From contig DATGUS010000026.1 of the NCBI GenBank assembly GCA_035301245.1, positions 1 through 5,023 on the forward strand: a stretch of DNA of 5,023 nt, written 5' to 3'. Positions 1 to 5,023 of this stretch are shown piece by piece. The position numbers were made by a program, and so were the translations under genes. The notes beneath the pieces are model-generated. The model worked only from the letters and a program-made list of their open reading frames with translations, did not search any database and was not told the origin of the DNA. Every line of letters starts with the position of its first letter. Within the stretch, counting starts at the first letter, position 1. This DNA is from Alloiococcus sp035301245. Lineage in GTDB: Bacteria; Bacillota; Bacilli; Lactobacillales; Carnobacteriaceae_A.

Positions 1-856
1 CAATAATCGCTTTGAAATCAATAATATCTGTAAGGAAAGCTAAAAGATTTTCTTCAAATAATTGATTAATTCCGAAAAAGGCAAGTCCCCCTAAAACAAT
101 ATATAATGAAATATGCACAAGTATTGTAAAAGCTAAGCCAAGTAATTTACCAAAAAAGTGCTGTGTTGCGGTAATACTTGAGAGAATCACTTCCATCACA
201 CGGGATCCTTTTTCTGTAGCAATCTCTTCACAAATCATACCTGAGTAGAATGATATGAAGAAAAATAATAAAATCGTAACAATGTATGAAACACCTAACT
301 GAAGTGGATCCACACCATCTTCCGCATCACCTTCTGCAGTGTCTTTAACCTCAATGTCAGATTCTTCCATCACTGCTGGTGTGTTTAATTGACCAAGTTC
401 TGCTTCCGTTAATCCAATTTGAGTTGCGGCGTTGTCCCTTTGTACTTGACTAAGCACTTGATGGATAGCTGGTAGATGCGTAGATAACTCACCGTTATGA
501 TGGACCGTTGCACTGACTGGTGTTTCATTCGTATCGACAGTTACAAAACCTTGAATGTCATCATCATTATAGGCTTTTTCAGCTTCTTTAGCATTTGAAT
601 AATCGGTAGTCATTTCCAAAGGACTATCTTCATTGTTTAAAACAGAAAAATATTCTTCCATCGCTGGATCTTCTGAAACTAATGCTACAGTGGTTTGGTT
701 TGTTTCATCTGAGTCCATATTGTCTTCGGACATGAAATACCCCACAAGACCCATAATAACCATAAATAGAATCGGGCCAAGGACCATTAAATAAAAGCCC
801 CATGATTTAATATTTTTTAGAAAAACTTGTTTGGCTACTGTTAAGATTTGTTTCAT
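1..856 (-). CDS. ABC-2 type transporter permease, YhaP/NatB-like (partial, C-terminus outside window)
   Basis: This is the membrane subunit of an ABC exporter. The frame is open from an ATG at 856-854 to the left edge, giving 285 complete residues; family members usually have about 400, so the C-terminal membrane segments are missing. Visible parts in order: a short cytoplasmic N-terminus, membrane segment 1 (about residues 21-41, GFYLMVLGPILFMV...), an acidic, hydrophilic outer loop (about 43-186), membrane segment 2 (about 187-208), the family-typical cytoplasmic motif EKGSRVMEVILSS (215-227) followed by HFFGKLLG, then membrane segment 3 (about 239-263). One long loop between segments 1 and 2 and the EKxxRxMExxLSS motif are characteristic of NatB/YhaP permeases. 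The start overlaps the ATPase stop by one base (TAATG), and AGGGGA lies six bases before it inside the ATPase gene, so translation is probably coupled. NatB exports sodium in Bacillus, but the substrate here cannot be read from sequence. Confidence 0.9.
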   Translation of the reverse strand, partial: MKQILTVAKQVFLKNIKSWGFYLMVLGPILFMVIMGLVGYFMSEDNMDSDETNQTTVALVSEDPAMEEYFSVLNNEDSPLEMTTDYSNAKEAEKAYNDDDIQGFVTVDTNETPVSATVHHNGELSTHLPAIHQVLSQVQRDNAATQIGLTEAELGQLNTPAVMEESDIEVKDTAEGDAEDGVDPLQLGVSYIVTILLFFFISFYSGMICEEIATEKGSRVMEVILSSITATQHFFGKLLGLAFTILVHISLYIVLGGLAFFGINQLFEENLLAFLTDIIDFKAII

Positions 857-1749
857 TACTTATCCCCTGCCATTTCTTTAAAAATCTCATCGAGAGACGG
901 TGGTTGTTGGCTGAACTGATAAATGTAACCATCTTTCGTCGCTAAATCGTACACTGCGTGACCCGCTTCTTCATTATCCAAGTACACGATACGGCTACGT
1001 TCTGGTTTTTCAACAATCTTCTTCACACCCGGAATATTATTTAACGCTTCTGTAGATACCGGTGCTTCTAAAAAGACTTTCGTACGTCCAAATTTTTGAC
1101 GAATTTCAGCGAGGGTCCCGCCTAAAACTTGTTTGCCGTCTTTAAGCATGACAAGCGTATCACATAATTCCTCAACGTTATTCATATTATGACTAGAGAA
1201 AATGATACATGCCCCACGTTCAGCAGCTTCTTTAATACTTTCCTCAAGTAGACTTGCATTCACTGGATCTAATCCACTAAAAGGTTCATCTAAAATAATT
1301 AAATCTGGCTCATGGATCAGCGTCTGTATTAATTGAACTTTCTGCTGATTCCCTTTAGACAACTGATTAACTTTATCCTTACGAGAACCTTTAACATCAA
1401 ACTTTTCCATCCAGTAATCAATTTTTTGTTCTATATCTTTCTTGCTTTTACCTTTTAATTCACCAAAAAATATCAGTTGATTTTCAATCGTTTGCTTTGG
1501 ATAAAGCCCTCTTTCTTCTGGCAAATAACCTACTTGACCAAATAATTTTTTATGTAATCGTTCACCGTGCCATTTGGCATAACCTTCATCAGGAATTAAT
1601 AAATCTAAAATCATACGAAAGGTAGTTGTTTTACCTGATCCGTTTTGCCCAATGAGGCCCATAATTTGACCTGGTTTAATATTAAATGACAAGCCTTCAA
1701 CGGCCGTCACTTGATTAAATGTTTTTCTCAAATTTGATACTTCAAGCAT
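856..1749 (-). CDS. ABC transporter ATP-binding protein, YhaQ/NatA-like
   Basis: This is the ATPase that powers the exporter whose permease follows directly. From the ATG at 1749 the protein has 297 residues, matching YhaQ-type ATPases rather than the shorter NatA. Motifs in order: Walker A GQNGSGKT (34-41), the Q-loop region GYLPEERGLYP (74-84) in the variant usual for this subfamily, ABC signature LSKGNQQK (130-137), Walker B LIILDEP (150-156), D-loop SGLDP (158-162) and the switch histidine of SSH (187). After about residue 210 comes a C-terminal accessory domain of the kind found in ABC-2 drug, antibiotic or ion exporters. All catalytic residues are present. I prefer ATG 1749 to an in-frame GTG at 1758 because that GTG lies inside the ribosome binding site AAGAGGTGAT. 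The gene ends in TAATG shared with the permease start. The upstream gene tadA reads the same way after a 114-base gap. The substrate is unknown. Confidence 0.95.
   Translation of the reverse strand: MLEVSNLRKTFNQVTAVEGLSFNIKPGQIMGLIGQNGSGKTTTFRMILDLLIPDEGYAKWHGERLHKKLFGQVGYLPEERGLYPKQTIENQLIFFGELKGKSKKDIEQKIDYWMEKFDVKGSRKDKVNQLSKGNQQKVQLIQTLIHEPDLIILDEPFSGLDPVNASLLEESIKEAAERGACIIFSSHNMNNVEELCDTLVMLKDGKQVLGGTLAEIRQKFGRTKVFLEAPVSTEALNNIPGVKKIVEKPERSRIVYLDNEEAGHAVYDLATKDGYIYQFSQQPPSLDEIFKEMAGDK
863..868 (-). promoter_or_regulatory. Ribosome binding site of the permease, inside the ATPase gene
   Basis: AGGGGA on the minus strand lies six bases before the permease ATG and within the last codons of the ATPase gene. 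Together with the TAATG stop/start overlap it supports translational coupling of the two subunits. Confidence 0.7.
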
Positions 1750-1753
1750 CTTT

Positions 1754-1763
1754 ATCACCTCTT
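1754..1763 (-). promoter_or_regulatory. Ribosome binding site that fixes the ATPase start
   Basis: On the minus strand AAGAGGTGAT reads as a near-consensus Shine-Dalgarno extended to GGTGAT, four bases before the ATG at 1749. It overlaps the upstream in-frame GTG at 1758, which therefore is unlikely to be the initiator. Confidence 0.75.
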
Positions 1764-1821
1764 TTTAAAGCTTACAGCAACTCTTTTTCATTTGCAATTT
1801 AAGATACCCTGCTCTAATCCT

Positions 1822-1846
1822 GTTTTAGTTAATTGTTAATTAAAAC
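1822..1846. repeat. 25-bp AT-rich inverted repeat between tadA and the exporter ATPase
   Basis: GTTTTA-G-TTAA, a three-base centre TTG, then TTAA-T-TAAAAC: ten of eleven arm positions are complementary, and the odd one (G opposite T) can pair in plus-strand RNA. A looser outer pair GATAC (1803-1807) and GTATC (1849-1853) flanks it. It lies 18 bases after the tadA stop and about 70 bases before the exporter start. It lacks the GC-rich stem and U-run of an intrinsic terminator in the tadA-to-exporter direction, so it could be an operator for a dimeric regulator, a weak hairpin, or chance in AT-rich DNA. Confidence 0.5.
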
Positions 1847-1863
1847 GAGTATCATTTAATTTC

Positions 1864-2355
1864 CTAAGAGTTCTCGACACTTCTTTTTCCCAACTTTTTA
1901 CGAACTCGTAGTTCTTTAAAGAAAGATTTGAGTAACTGTTGACACTCTTCTTCCATAACCCCTGAAACAACCTCTACTTGATGATTCAACTCTTCTACTT
2001 GCAGTAAATTCATCAAGCTGCCTGCAGAACCACCTTTTGGATCTTTCGGTCCGTAATAAATGGTTTTTAATCTTGCTAAGACACAAGCACCACTACACAT
2101 GACACAAGGTTCCAGCGTTACATATAAATCACAATCTTCCAATCGCCAATTATCTAAGTGTTCGTTAGCATCTTTAATCGCCATGATTTCGGCATGGGTG
2201 GTCGCATCATTAGAGGTTTCGCGTAAGTTATGTCCTCGTCCAATAATCTCACCGTTCTTAACAACTACTGCTCCAATTGGCACTTCATCTAAGTCGTACG
2301 CTTTTTTCGCTTCTTTAATCGCTTCACTCATAAAATAAGTATGTATTTCGGACAC
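1864..2355 (-). CDS. tadA: tRNA adenosine(34) deaminase TadA
   Basis: TadA deaminates adenosine to inosine at the wobble position 34 of tRNA-Arg(ACG), letting one tRNA read several arginine codons; it is usually essential and acts as a cytoplasmic homodimer. The 163-residue protein has the full zinc deaminase site: HAE (54-56; H54 zinc ligand, E56 proton shuttle) and PCVMC (83-87; C84 and C87 zinc ligands). Further TadA hallmarks are VPIGAVVV (25-32), HNLRE (42-46), LYVTLEPC and the GPKDPKGGSAGSLMNLL stretch, which separate it from cytidine, guanine and dCMP deaminases. The start is a GTG behind AAGGAAGTGAT; the first eight residues align with the N-terminus of Bacillus TadA as I remember it, so the internal ATG at 2331 is less likely. 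The next gene downstream is the exporter ATPase rather than the scRNA/dnaX neighbourhood found in Bacillus. A divergent regulator gene starts 87 bases upstream. Confidence 0.97.
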   Translation of the reverse strand: MSEIHTYFMSEAIKEAKKAYDLDEVPIGAVVVKNGEIIGRGHNLRETSNDATTHAEIMAIKDANEHLDNWRLEDCDLYVTLEPCVMCSGACVLARLKTIYYGPKDPKGGSAGSLMNLLQVEELNHQVEVVSGVMEEECQQLLKSFFKELRVRKKLGKRSVENS

Positions 2356-2358
2356 GTC

Positions 2359-2369
2359 ATCACTTCCTT
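2359..2369 (-). promoter_or_regulatory. Ribosome binding site selecting the GTG start of tadA
   Basis: AAGGAAGTGAT on the minus strand differs at one position from the full anti-SD complement AAGGAGGTGAT. Its AAGGAAG core is seven bases before GTG 2355, a normal spacing. An out-of-frame ATG at 2360 lies within the site, too close to be used well. Confidence 0.7.
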
Positions 2370-2375
2370 GTTTTA

Positions 2376-2403
2376 ATTATAACGGATTTCAAAATGTTCC
2401 CAA
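2376..2403 (-). promoter_or_regulatory. Predicted sigma-A promoter of tadA
   Basis: On the minus strand there is a perfect -10 TATAAT (2381-2376) and a 4/6 -35 TTGGGA (2403-2398) with a 16-base spacer. Transcription would begin near 2369, almost at the first base of the ribosome binding site, giving a leader of only about 14 bases. The -35 and spacer overlap the divergent regulator promoter. Confidence 0.55.
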
Positions 2404-2416
2404 AGCATGATAAAAT
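2388..2416 (+). promoter_or_regulatory. Predicted promoter of the PucR-type regulator gene (extended -10)
   Basis: TGATAAAAT (2408-2416) is a TGn-extended -10 element (TAAAAT, 5/6), with a 4/6 -35 TTCAAA at 2388-2393 and a 17-base spacer. Transcription would start near 2423, about 20 bases before the ATG. The element overlaps the tadA promoter on the other strand. Confidence 0.5.
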
Positions 2417-2442
2417 AATAAAAATAGATTGGACTGAATTTT

Positions 2443-3303
2443 ATGAACCATGAAGCTTTTACTGAATTATTTCCCAACGCTAACTTGGTAAATCAAAAAA
2501 CTGAATCAACAAATGAATTATCACTCAATATCGACGGTCAGTGGTATGTTATTCCTAAAGAAACTTTGACAGAGAGAGAACAGGTTTTAATTAATTACTT
2601 AACTCAAACTCAAAAAGAACGGTCAGATTCTAAATGGGCACGTTATTTATTTAACAAGGACTCGAAGCCCGCGTGTACTGCTGATTATATTCGATTAATC
2701 CAATTAAAATTAAACGCCCCGAAGAAAGACATCGATTTGACTTATTGGTATGAAGCCATTAGTCATTTATTCACCGGAGTTTTGGATATCTTTTTTAAAG
2801 AAGAAGATCACTGTTATGTCGTGCAGCGTTTTTCAGCGGATAGTTTGTTAAGTATAAAAGAGTTTTCTAACTTACTACAGACGGTTGAAGATGACTATGC
2901 GATTAAAATTACAGCCTATGTCGGTTACTACTGGTCAACATCCCATGAAATCAATCGCTTATGGTTAGAAGAAATCGATCTTTTTCAATCTCAAGCTCAT
3001 TATATTTTTAAGCCAGTAGTCTCTTTAGCTCATTTAGCTTTACCTTACTATACAGATAAAGGGCGCCATCATAGTCTAATTTTACATACACTTTATAAAT
3101 ACATTAAAGAACAACCAGAATGGTTAGAGATGATCCATGCACTTTGGGCGAACCAACGAAATTTAACCGAAGCTGCCAAGGCTCTCTATTTACACCGCAA
3201 TACTCTACAGTATCGAATGACGAAATTTGAAGATCAAACACATTTAAGCTTAAAAGAAACAGATGATCTGGCTTTGGCTTATTTAATCACTTTAACGAAA
3301 TAG
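2443..3303 (+). CDS. Transcriptional regulator with C-terminal PucR-type helix-turn-helix
   Basis: This is a predicted cytoplasmic DNA-binding protein of 286 residues. The C-terminal part (about 231-283) matches the PucR/CdaR HTH_30 pattern: ALWANQRNLTEAAKALYLHRNTLQYRMTKF with the typical LTEAAKxLxxHRNTLxYR core (241-258), followed by a leucine-rich helix ending LALAYLITL. The first 230 residues are not a domain I recognise; they contain LTEREQVLINYL (42-53), several aromatic-rich stretches and no membrane segment. Similar short PucR-HTH proteins occur in Lactobacillales, often annotated only as helix-turn-helix or leucine-rich protein, so neither ligand nor target can be named. The ATG has a weak ribosome binding site (GGACTGA, from 2431), which suggests modest expression. 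It is divergent from tadA with overlapping promoters and ends in a strong terminator two bases after its stop, so it is probably a monocistronic unit. Autoregulation, or control of the tadA side, is an inference only. Confidence 0.85.
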   Translation: MNHEAFTELFPNANLVNQKTESTNELSLNIDGQWYVIPKETLTEREQVLINYLTQTQKERSDSKWARYLFNKDSKPACTADYIRLIQLKLNAPKKDIDLTYWYEAISHLFTGVLDIFFKEEDHCYVVQRFSADSLLSIKEFSNLLQTVEDDYAIKITAYVGYYWSTSHEINRLWLEEIDLFQSQAHYIFKPVVSLAHLALPYYTDKGRHHSLILHTLYKYIKEQPEWLEMIHALWANQRNLTEAAKALYLHRNTLQYRMTKFEDQTHLSLKETDDLALAYLITLTK

Positions 3304-3304
3304 A

Positions 3305-3352
3305 AAAACCGAGGACTGTAAAATTTAGAACAATCCTCGGTTTTATTTTTTT
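3305..3352. terminator. Bidirectional intrinsic terminator between convergent genes
   Basis: The 11-bp perfect stem AAAACCGAGGA (3305-3315) / TCCTCGGTTTT (3334-3344) continues after one C/A mismatch with TGT/ACA around a ten-base loop. On the plus strand ATTTTTTT follows (3345-3352) and ends the regulator transcript. On the minus strand the stem is followed by TTTTTCTA (3308-3301) and ends the small membrane-protein transcript, whose stop is at 3357-3355. Confidence 0.93.
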
Positions 3353-3354
3353 AA

Positions 3355-3693
3355 TTAAAATAATTTTGAAGCTTTATTACTTTGTTTCTTTAAAAACTTC
3401 ACAACATCATTAAACTTTTCTTCTACTTGGTCTTCTAAATCACTCGCAGTATCAAAAGTAGCTAAAAGGTTGTTTACACTAGAATCATCTAGTTTATCAA
3501 TTGCTTTTAGTGCTTTTTTATTACCATCTAATTTGCTACGAACTAAATGTTTAGCACGTTGACGGTTAACTAGAGCTTTAGATTTTTCTTGAGCTTCTTC
3601 AGATGATAGCATATAAGCAAATACACCTAACCCAACAGCTACTGCAGCACCTATACCTAAGATAATCCCTTTATTTTCATCAAAGTTTGACAT
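3355..3693 (-). CDS. Small single-pass membrane protein of unknown function (YtxH-like layout)
   Basis: I do not recognise this 112-residue protein. It has a short polar N-terminus and a glycine/alanine-rich hydrophobic segment at about residues 9-29 (GIILGIGAAVAVGLGVFAYML) without a signal-peptidase site or lipobox. A basic stretch follows (38-60, with NRQRAKHLVRSK), then a charged, probably helical tail (about 59-104) ending KKQSNKASKLF. Positive charges after the membrane segment suggest an outside N-terminus and a cytoplasmic tail. The layout (Gly-rich anchor plus helical charged tail) recalls YtxH-type Firmicute proteins, but I cannot claim homology. The ATG follows a good ribosome binding site AAAGGA eight bases upstream. 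The gene begins 63 bases after the clpC stop on the same strand without an intervening terminator, so it may be expressed by read-through as well as from its own weak promoter. It is closed by the shared terminator. Confidence 0.82.
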   Translation of the reverse strand: MSNFDENKGIILGIGAAVAVGLGVFAYMLSSEEAQEKSKALVNRQRAKHLVRSKLDGNKKALKAIDKLDDSSVNNLLATFDTASDLEDQVEEKFNDVVKFLKKQSNKASKLF

Positions 3694-3701
3694 AATATCA
3701 G

Positions 3702-3737
3702 TCCTTTCGTATCTGATGTTACTATTTTAACACGAAA
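3702..3737 (-). promoter_or_regulatory. Leader inverted repeat overlapping the ribosome binding site of the small membrane-protein gene
   Basis: On the minus strand TTTCGT (3737-3732) can pair with ACGAAA (3710-3705), with GTTA/TAAC (3731-3728 and 3721-3718) stacked directly inside. The 3' arm shares its three terminal A residues with the ribosome binding site AAAGGA (3707-3702). The structure is modest (6 bp plus 4 bp with a seven-base bulge), so a regulatory role is possible but weakly supported. Confidence 0.3.
3724..3732 (-). promoter_or_regulatory. Candidate extended -10 promoter for the small membrane-protein gene
   Basis: TGTTAAAAT on the minus strand is a TGn-extended -10 with TAAAAT (5/6). 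No good -35 is visible 16-19 bases upstream. A start near 3717 would place it between clpC and the small gene, with a leader of about 24 bases that excludes the 5' arm of the leader inverted repeat. Confidence 0.35.
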
Positions 3738-3756
3738 CAATTTATTAAGCATTATG

Positions 3757-5023
3757 TTACACATCGCTAGTTTCAGTTTCTTTGGCTGTACGTTCTCTAA
3801 CCTTCACAGTAATCTTGCTTTTAGTTGCTCCGACAGTAACTTTATCGCCTTCAATAATTTCTCCACTTAACAGAGCATCAGAAAGTTTATCTTCTATTAA
3901 AGTCTGCATCGCACGTCGAAGTGGTCTAGCTCCATATTCTGGATCATATCCTTCTTCAGCAATCACATCCACAGCGGCATGTGTGACTTTCAGATCAATA
4001 TCTAAATCGCTCATACGATTAATTAACTGATCCGCTAATAAACGAGCAATCTCATGTAGATGTTCTTGCTCCAATGAATGGAATACAATGGTTTCGTCCA
4101 GACGGTTAATAAATTCTGGACGGAAGTTCTGTTTCAACTCATCAAGCATACGTTTACGCATTGCTTCATAGTCAAATTGAGTAGATGTCGCTCCGAAACC
4201 AACAGATTTCTCATCTCTCAATGCTGTTGCACCTAGGTTAGAGGTCATGATTAATACCGTATGCTTGAAGTCAACAACGCGACCTTTACCATCTGTTAAC
4301 TGACCATCATCTAATACTTGTAAAAGCATATTGAATACATCAGGATGTGCTTTTTCAATCTCATCGAACAAGACAACCGAATAAGGATTGTTACGAATTT
4401 GTTCAGTGAGCTGACCACCTTCATCGTAACCCACATAACCAGGAGGTGAACCGCCTAAGCGACTGGTGGAATGTTTTTCCATAAATTCAGACATATCAAT
4501 TCGAATGAGATCATTTTCAGAACCGAACAAAGTTTCAGCTACTGTCTTAGCTAATTCCGTCTTACCTACACCAGTAGGACCTAAGAAAATAAATGAACCA
4601 ATTGGACGTTTTGGATCTTTTAAACCACTACGAGCACGACGAATTGCTTTAGAAACAGCTTTAACAGCTTCACTTTGCCCGATAACTCGTTCATGTAAGT
4701 TAGCTTCTAATTCCAATAAGCGTTGACTTTCTTCTAAAGCCATCTCTTGGACTGGAATACCTGTCCATTGAGCGACAACCTCTGCGATATCTTCACCTGT
4801 AACCACAGCATTCTTATCATTTTTCTCTTCTTGTTGTTCAATCATCAATCGTTGCACTTTGTTTTGTTGTTTCATTTCTTTCTTACGAATTTTAGCTGCT
4901 TCTTCAAATTGTTGATTTTGTATTAATTCATCTTTTTGCTTATACAACTCTTTTAGCTTTTCACTAGCTTCAGTAAGTGACGTTTCATTAGTGGATTGAT
5001 CAATCTGAACTTTCGCTGCTGCT
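3757..5023 (-). CDS. clpC: ATP-dependent Clp protease ATP-binding subunit ClpC (partial, N-terminus outside window)
   Basis: ClpC is a Hsp100/AAA+ unfoldase that forms hexamers and feeds substrates to ClpP in heat-shock and general protein quality control. The frame is open to the right edge, giving 421 complete residues; the N-domain and most of the first AAA+ module, roughly half the protein, lie beyond the window. Visible (fragment numbering): the end of module 1 (AAAKVQI), a UVR-type coiled M-domain (about 24-60, with FEEAAKIRKKE), AQWTGIPV, then module 2 with Walker A GPTGVGKT (148-155), pore loop GYVG (195-198), Walker B VVLFDE (216-221), sensor 1 asparagine in MTSN (262), arginine finger in FRPEFINRLDE (R307) and sensor 2 GAR (364-366). 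VGF at 274-276 is the ClpP-docking loop. ClpE is the main alternative, but the WTGIPV linker and C-terminal module fit ClpC better. One oddity is RLGGSPPGYVG, with glycine at residue 190 where V or I is usual. A TTG at 4947 is not a start. Confidence 0.93.
   Translation of the reverse strand, partial: AAAKVQIDQSTNETSLTEASEKLKELYKQKDELIQNQQFEEAAKIRKKEMKQQNKVQRLMIEQQEEKNDKNAVVTGEDIAEVVAQWTGIPVQEMALEESQRLLELEANLHERVIGQSEAVKAVSKAIRRARSGLKDPKRPIGSFIFLGPTGVGKTELAKTVAETLFGSENDLIRIDMSEFMEKHSTSRLGGSPPGYVGYDEGGQLTEQIRNNPYSVVLFDEIEKAHPDVFNMLLQVLDDGQLTDGKGRVVDFKHTVLIMTSNLGATALRDEKSVGFGATSTQFDYEAMRKRMLDELKQNFRPEFINRLDETIVFHSLEQEHLHEIARLLADQLINRMSDLDIDLKVTHAAVDVIAEEGYDPEYGARPLRRAMQTLIEDKLSDALLSGEIIEGDKVTVGATKSKITVKVRERTAKETETSDV

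Noticed and set aside
931..966. Missing Q-loop glutamine or other lesion in the ATPase
   Set aside because: The YLPEERGLYP variant is normal for YhaQ/NatA-type ATPases and all other motifs are intact; no frameshift was found.
1756..1758. GTG at 1758 as the ATPase start
   Set aside because: It lies inside the AAGAGGTGAT ribosome binding site; ATG 1749 has the correct spacing.
1750..1863. SRP RNA (scRNA) downstream of tadA, as in Bacillus
   Set aside because: The gap is 114 bases, AT-rich and without the conserved SRP helix 8 motifs.
2060..2338. Plus-strand open frame of 92 codons opposite tadA
   Set aside because: It lies wholly antisense to the conserved zinc-site region of tadA, has no ribosome binding site and no domain-like composition.
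3694..3756. Intrinsic terminator after clpC
   Set aside because: The only inverted repeat there has short, AT-rich arms, is followed by a ribosome binding site and has no U-run.
3694..3756. CtsR operator near clpC
   Set aside because: No GGTCAAA-type tandem heptads are visible; the clpC promoter lies outside the window.
3782..4030. Plus-strand open frame of 82 codons opposite clpC
   Set aside because: It is antisense to the conserved ClpC C-terminus and is rich in Ser, Ile and Leu as expected of a shadow frame.
4466..4726. Plus-strand open frame of 86 codons opposite clpC
   Set aside because: It is antisense to the Walker A region of ClpC module 2, which fully explains its openness.
4945..4947. 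TTG at 4947 as the start of a short AAA+ protein
   Set aside because: The frame stays open upstream to the window edge and reads as the expected ClpC sequence (AAAKVQI... and the UVR segment), so the gene is cut by the window, not short.
1..5023. Mobile element, CRISPR array, tRNA/rRNA or riboswitch
   Set aside because: I saw no transposase or integrase frame, no regular direct-repeat array, no cloverleaf and no leader long enough for a known riboswitch class.

Overview
The window looks like chromosomal core sequence from a low-GC Firmicute, most likely of the order Lactobacillales (an Enterococcus- or Carnobacterium-like organism). This rests on AT-rich codon use, strong AGGAGG-type ribosome binding sites, a ClpC whose visible C-terminal half reads like lactobacillal ClpC as I remember it, a YhaQ/YhaP-type ABC exporter, and a TadA with a Bacillus-like N-terminus. 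Genus cannot be fixed from the sequence alone. Five genes are visible, two of them cut by the window edges, and no stretch longer than about 300 bases lacks a gene.

Layout, left to right. Positions 1-856 (minus strand) hold the N-terminal part of an ABC-2 type permease. It is translationally coupled by a one-base overlap (TAATG) to its ATPase at 856-1749. A 114-base gap containing an AT-rich palindrome separates the ATPase from tadA (1864-2355, minus), which encodes the tRNA adenosine deaminase. The three minus-strand genes may be transcribed from the promoter in front of tadA, since no clear terminator lies between them. An 87-base divergent region with overlapping promoters separates tadA from a plus-strand regulator gene with a PucR-type C-terminal helix-turn-helix (2443-3303). 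That gene converges with a small minus-strand membrane-protein gene (3355-3693), and a strong bidirectional terminator lies between them. Upstream of the small gene, and reading the same way, is the C-terminal half of clpC (3757 to the right edge), with the M-domain/UVR segment, the complete second AAA+ module and a VGF ClpP-docking loop.

Functionally the window combines tRNA decoding (TadA), an exporter of unknown substrate, a regulator of unknown signal, protein quality control (ClpCP) and an uncharacterised single-pass membrane protein behind clpC. I see no mobile element, CRISPR array, RNA gene or clear horizontally acquired island. The least explained parts are the small membrane protein with its leader, the PucR-type regulator that faces tadA, and the palindrome upstream of the exporter. 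Nothing here proves a new system.
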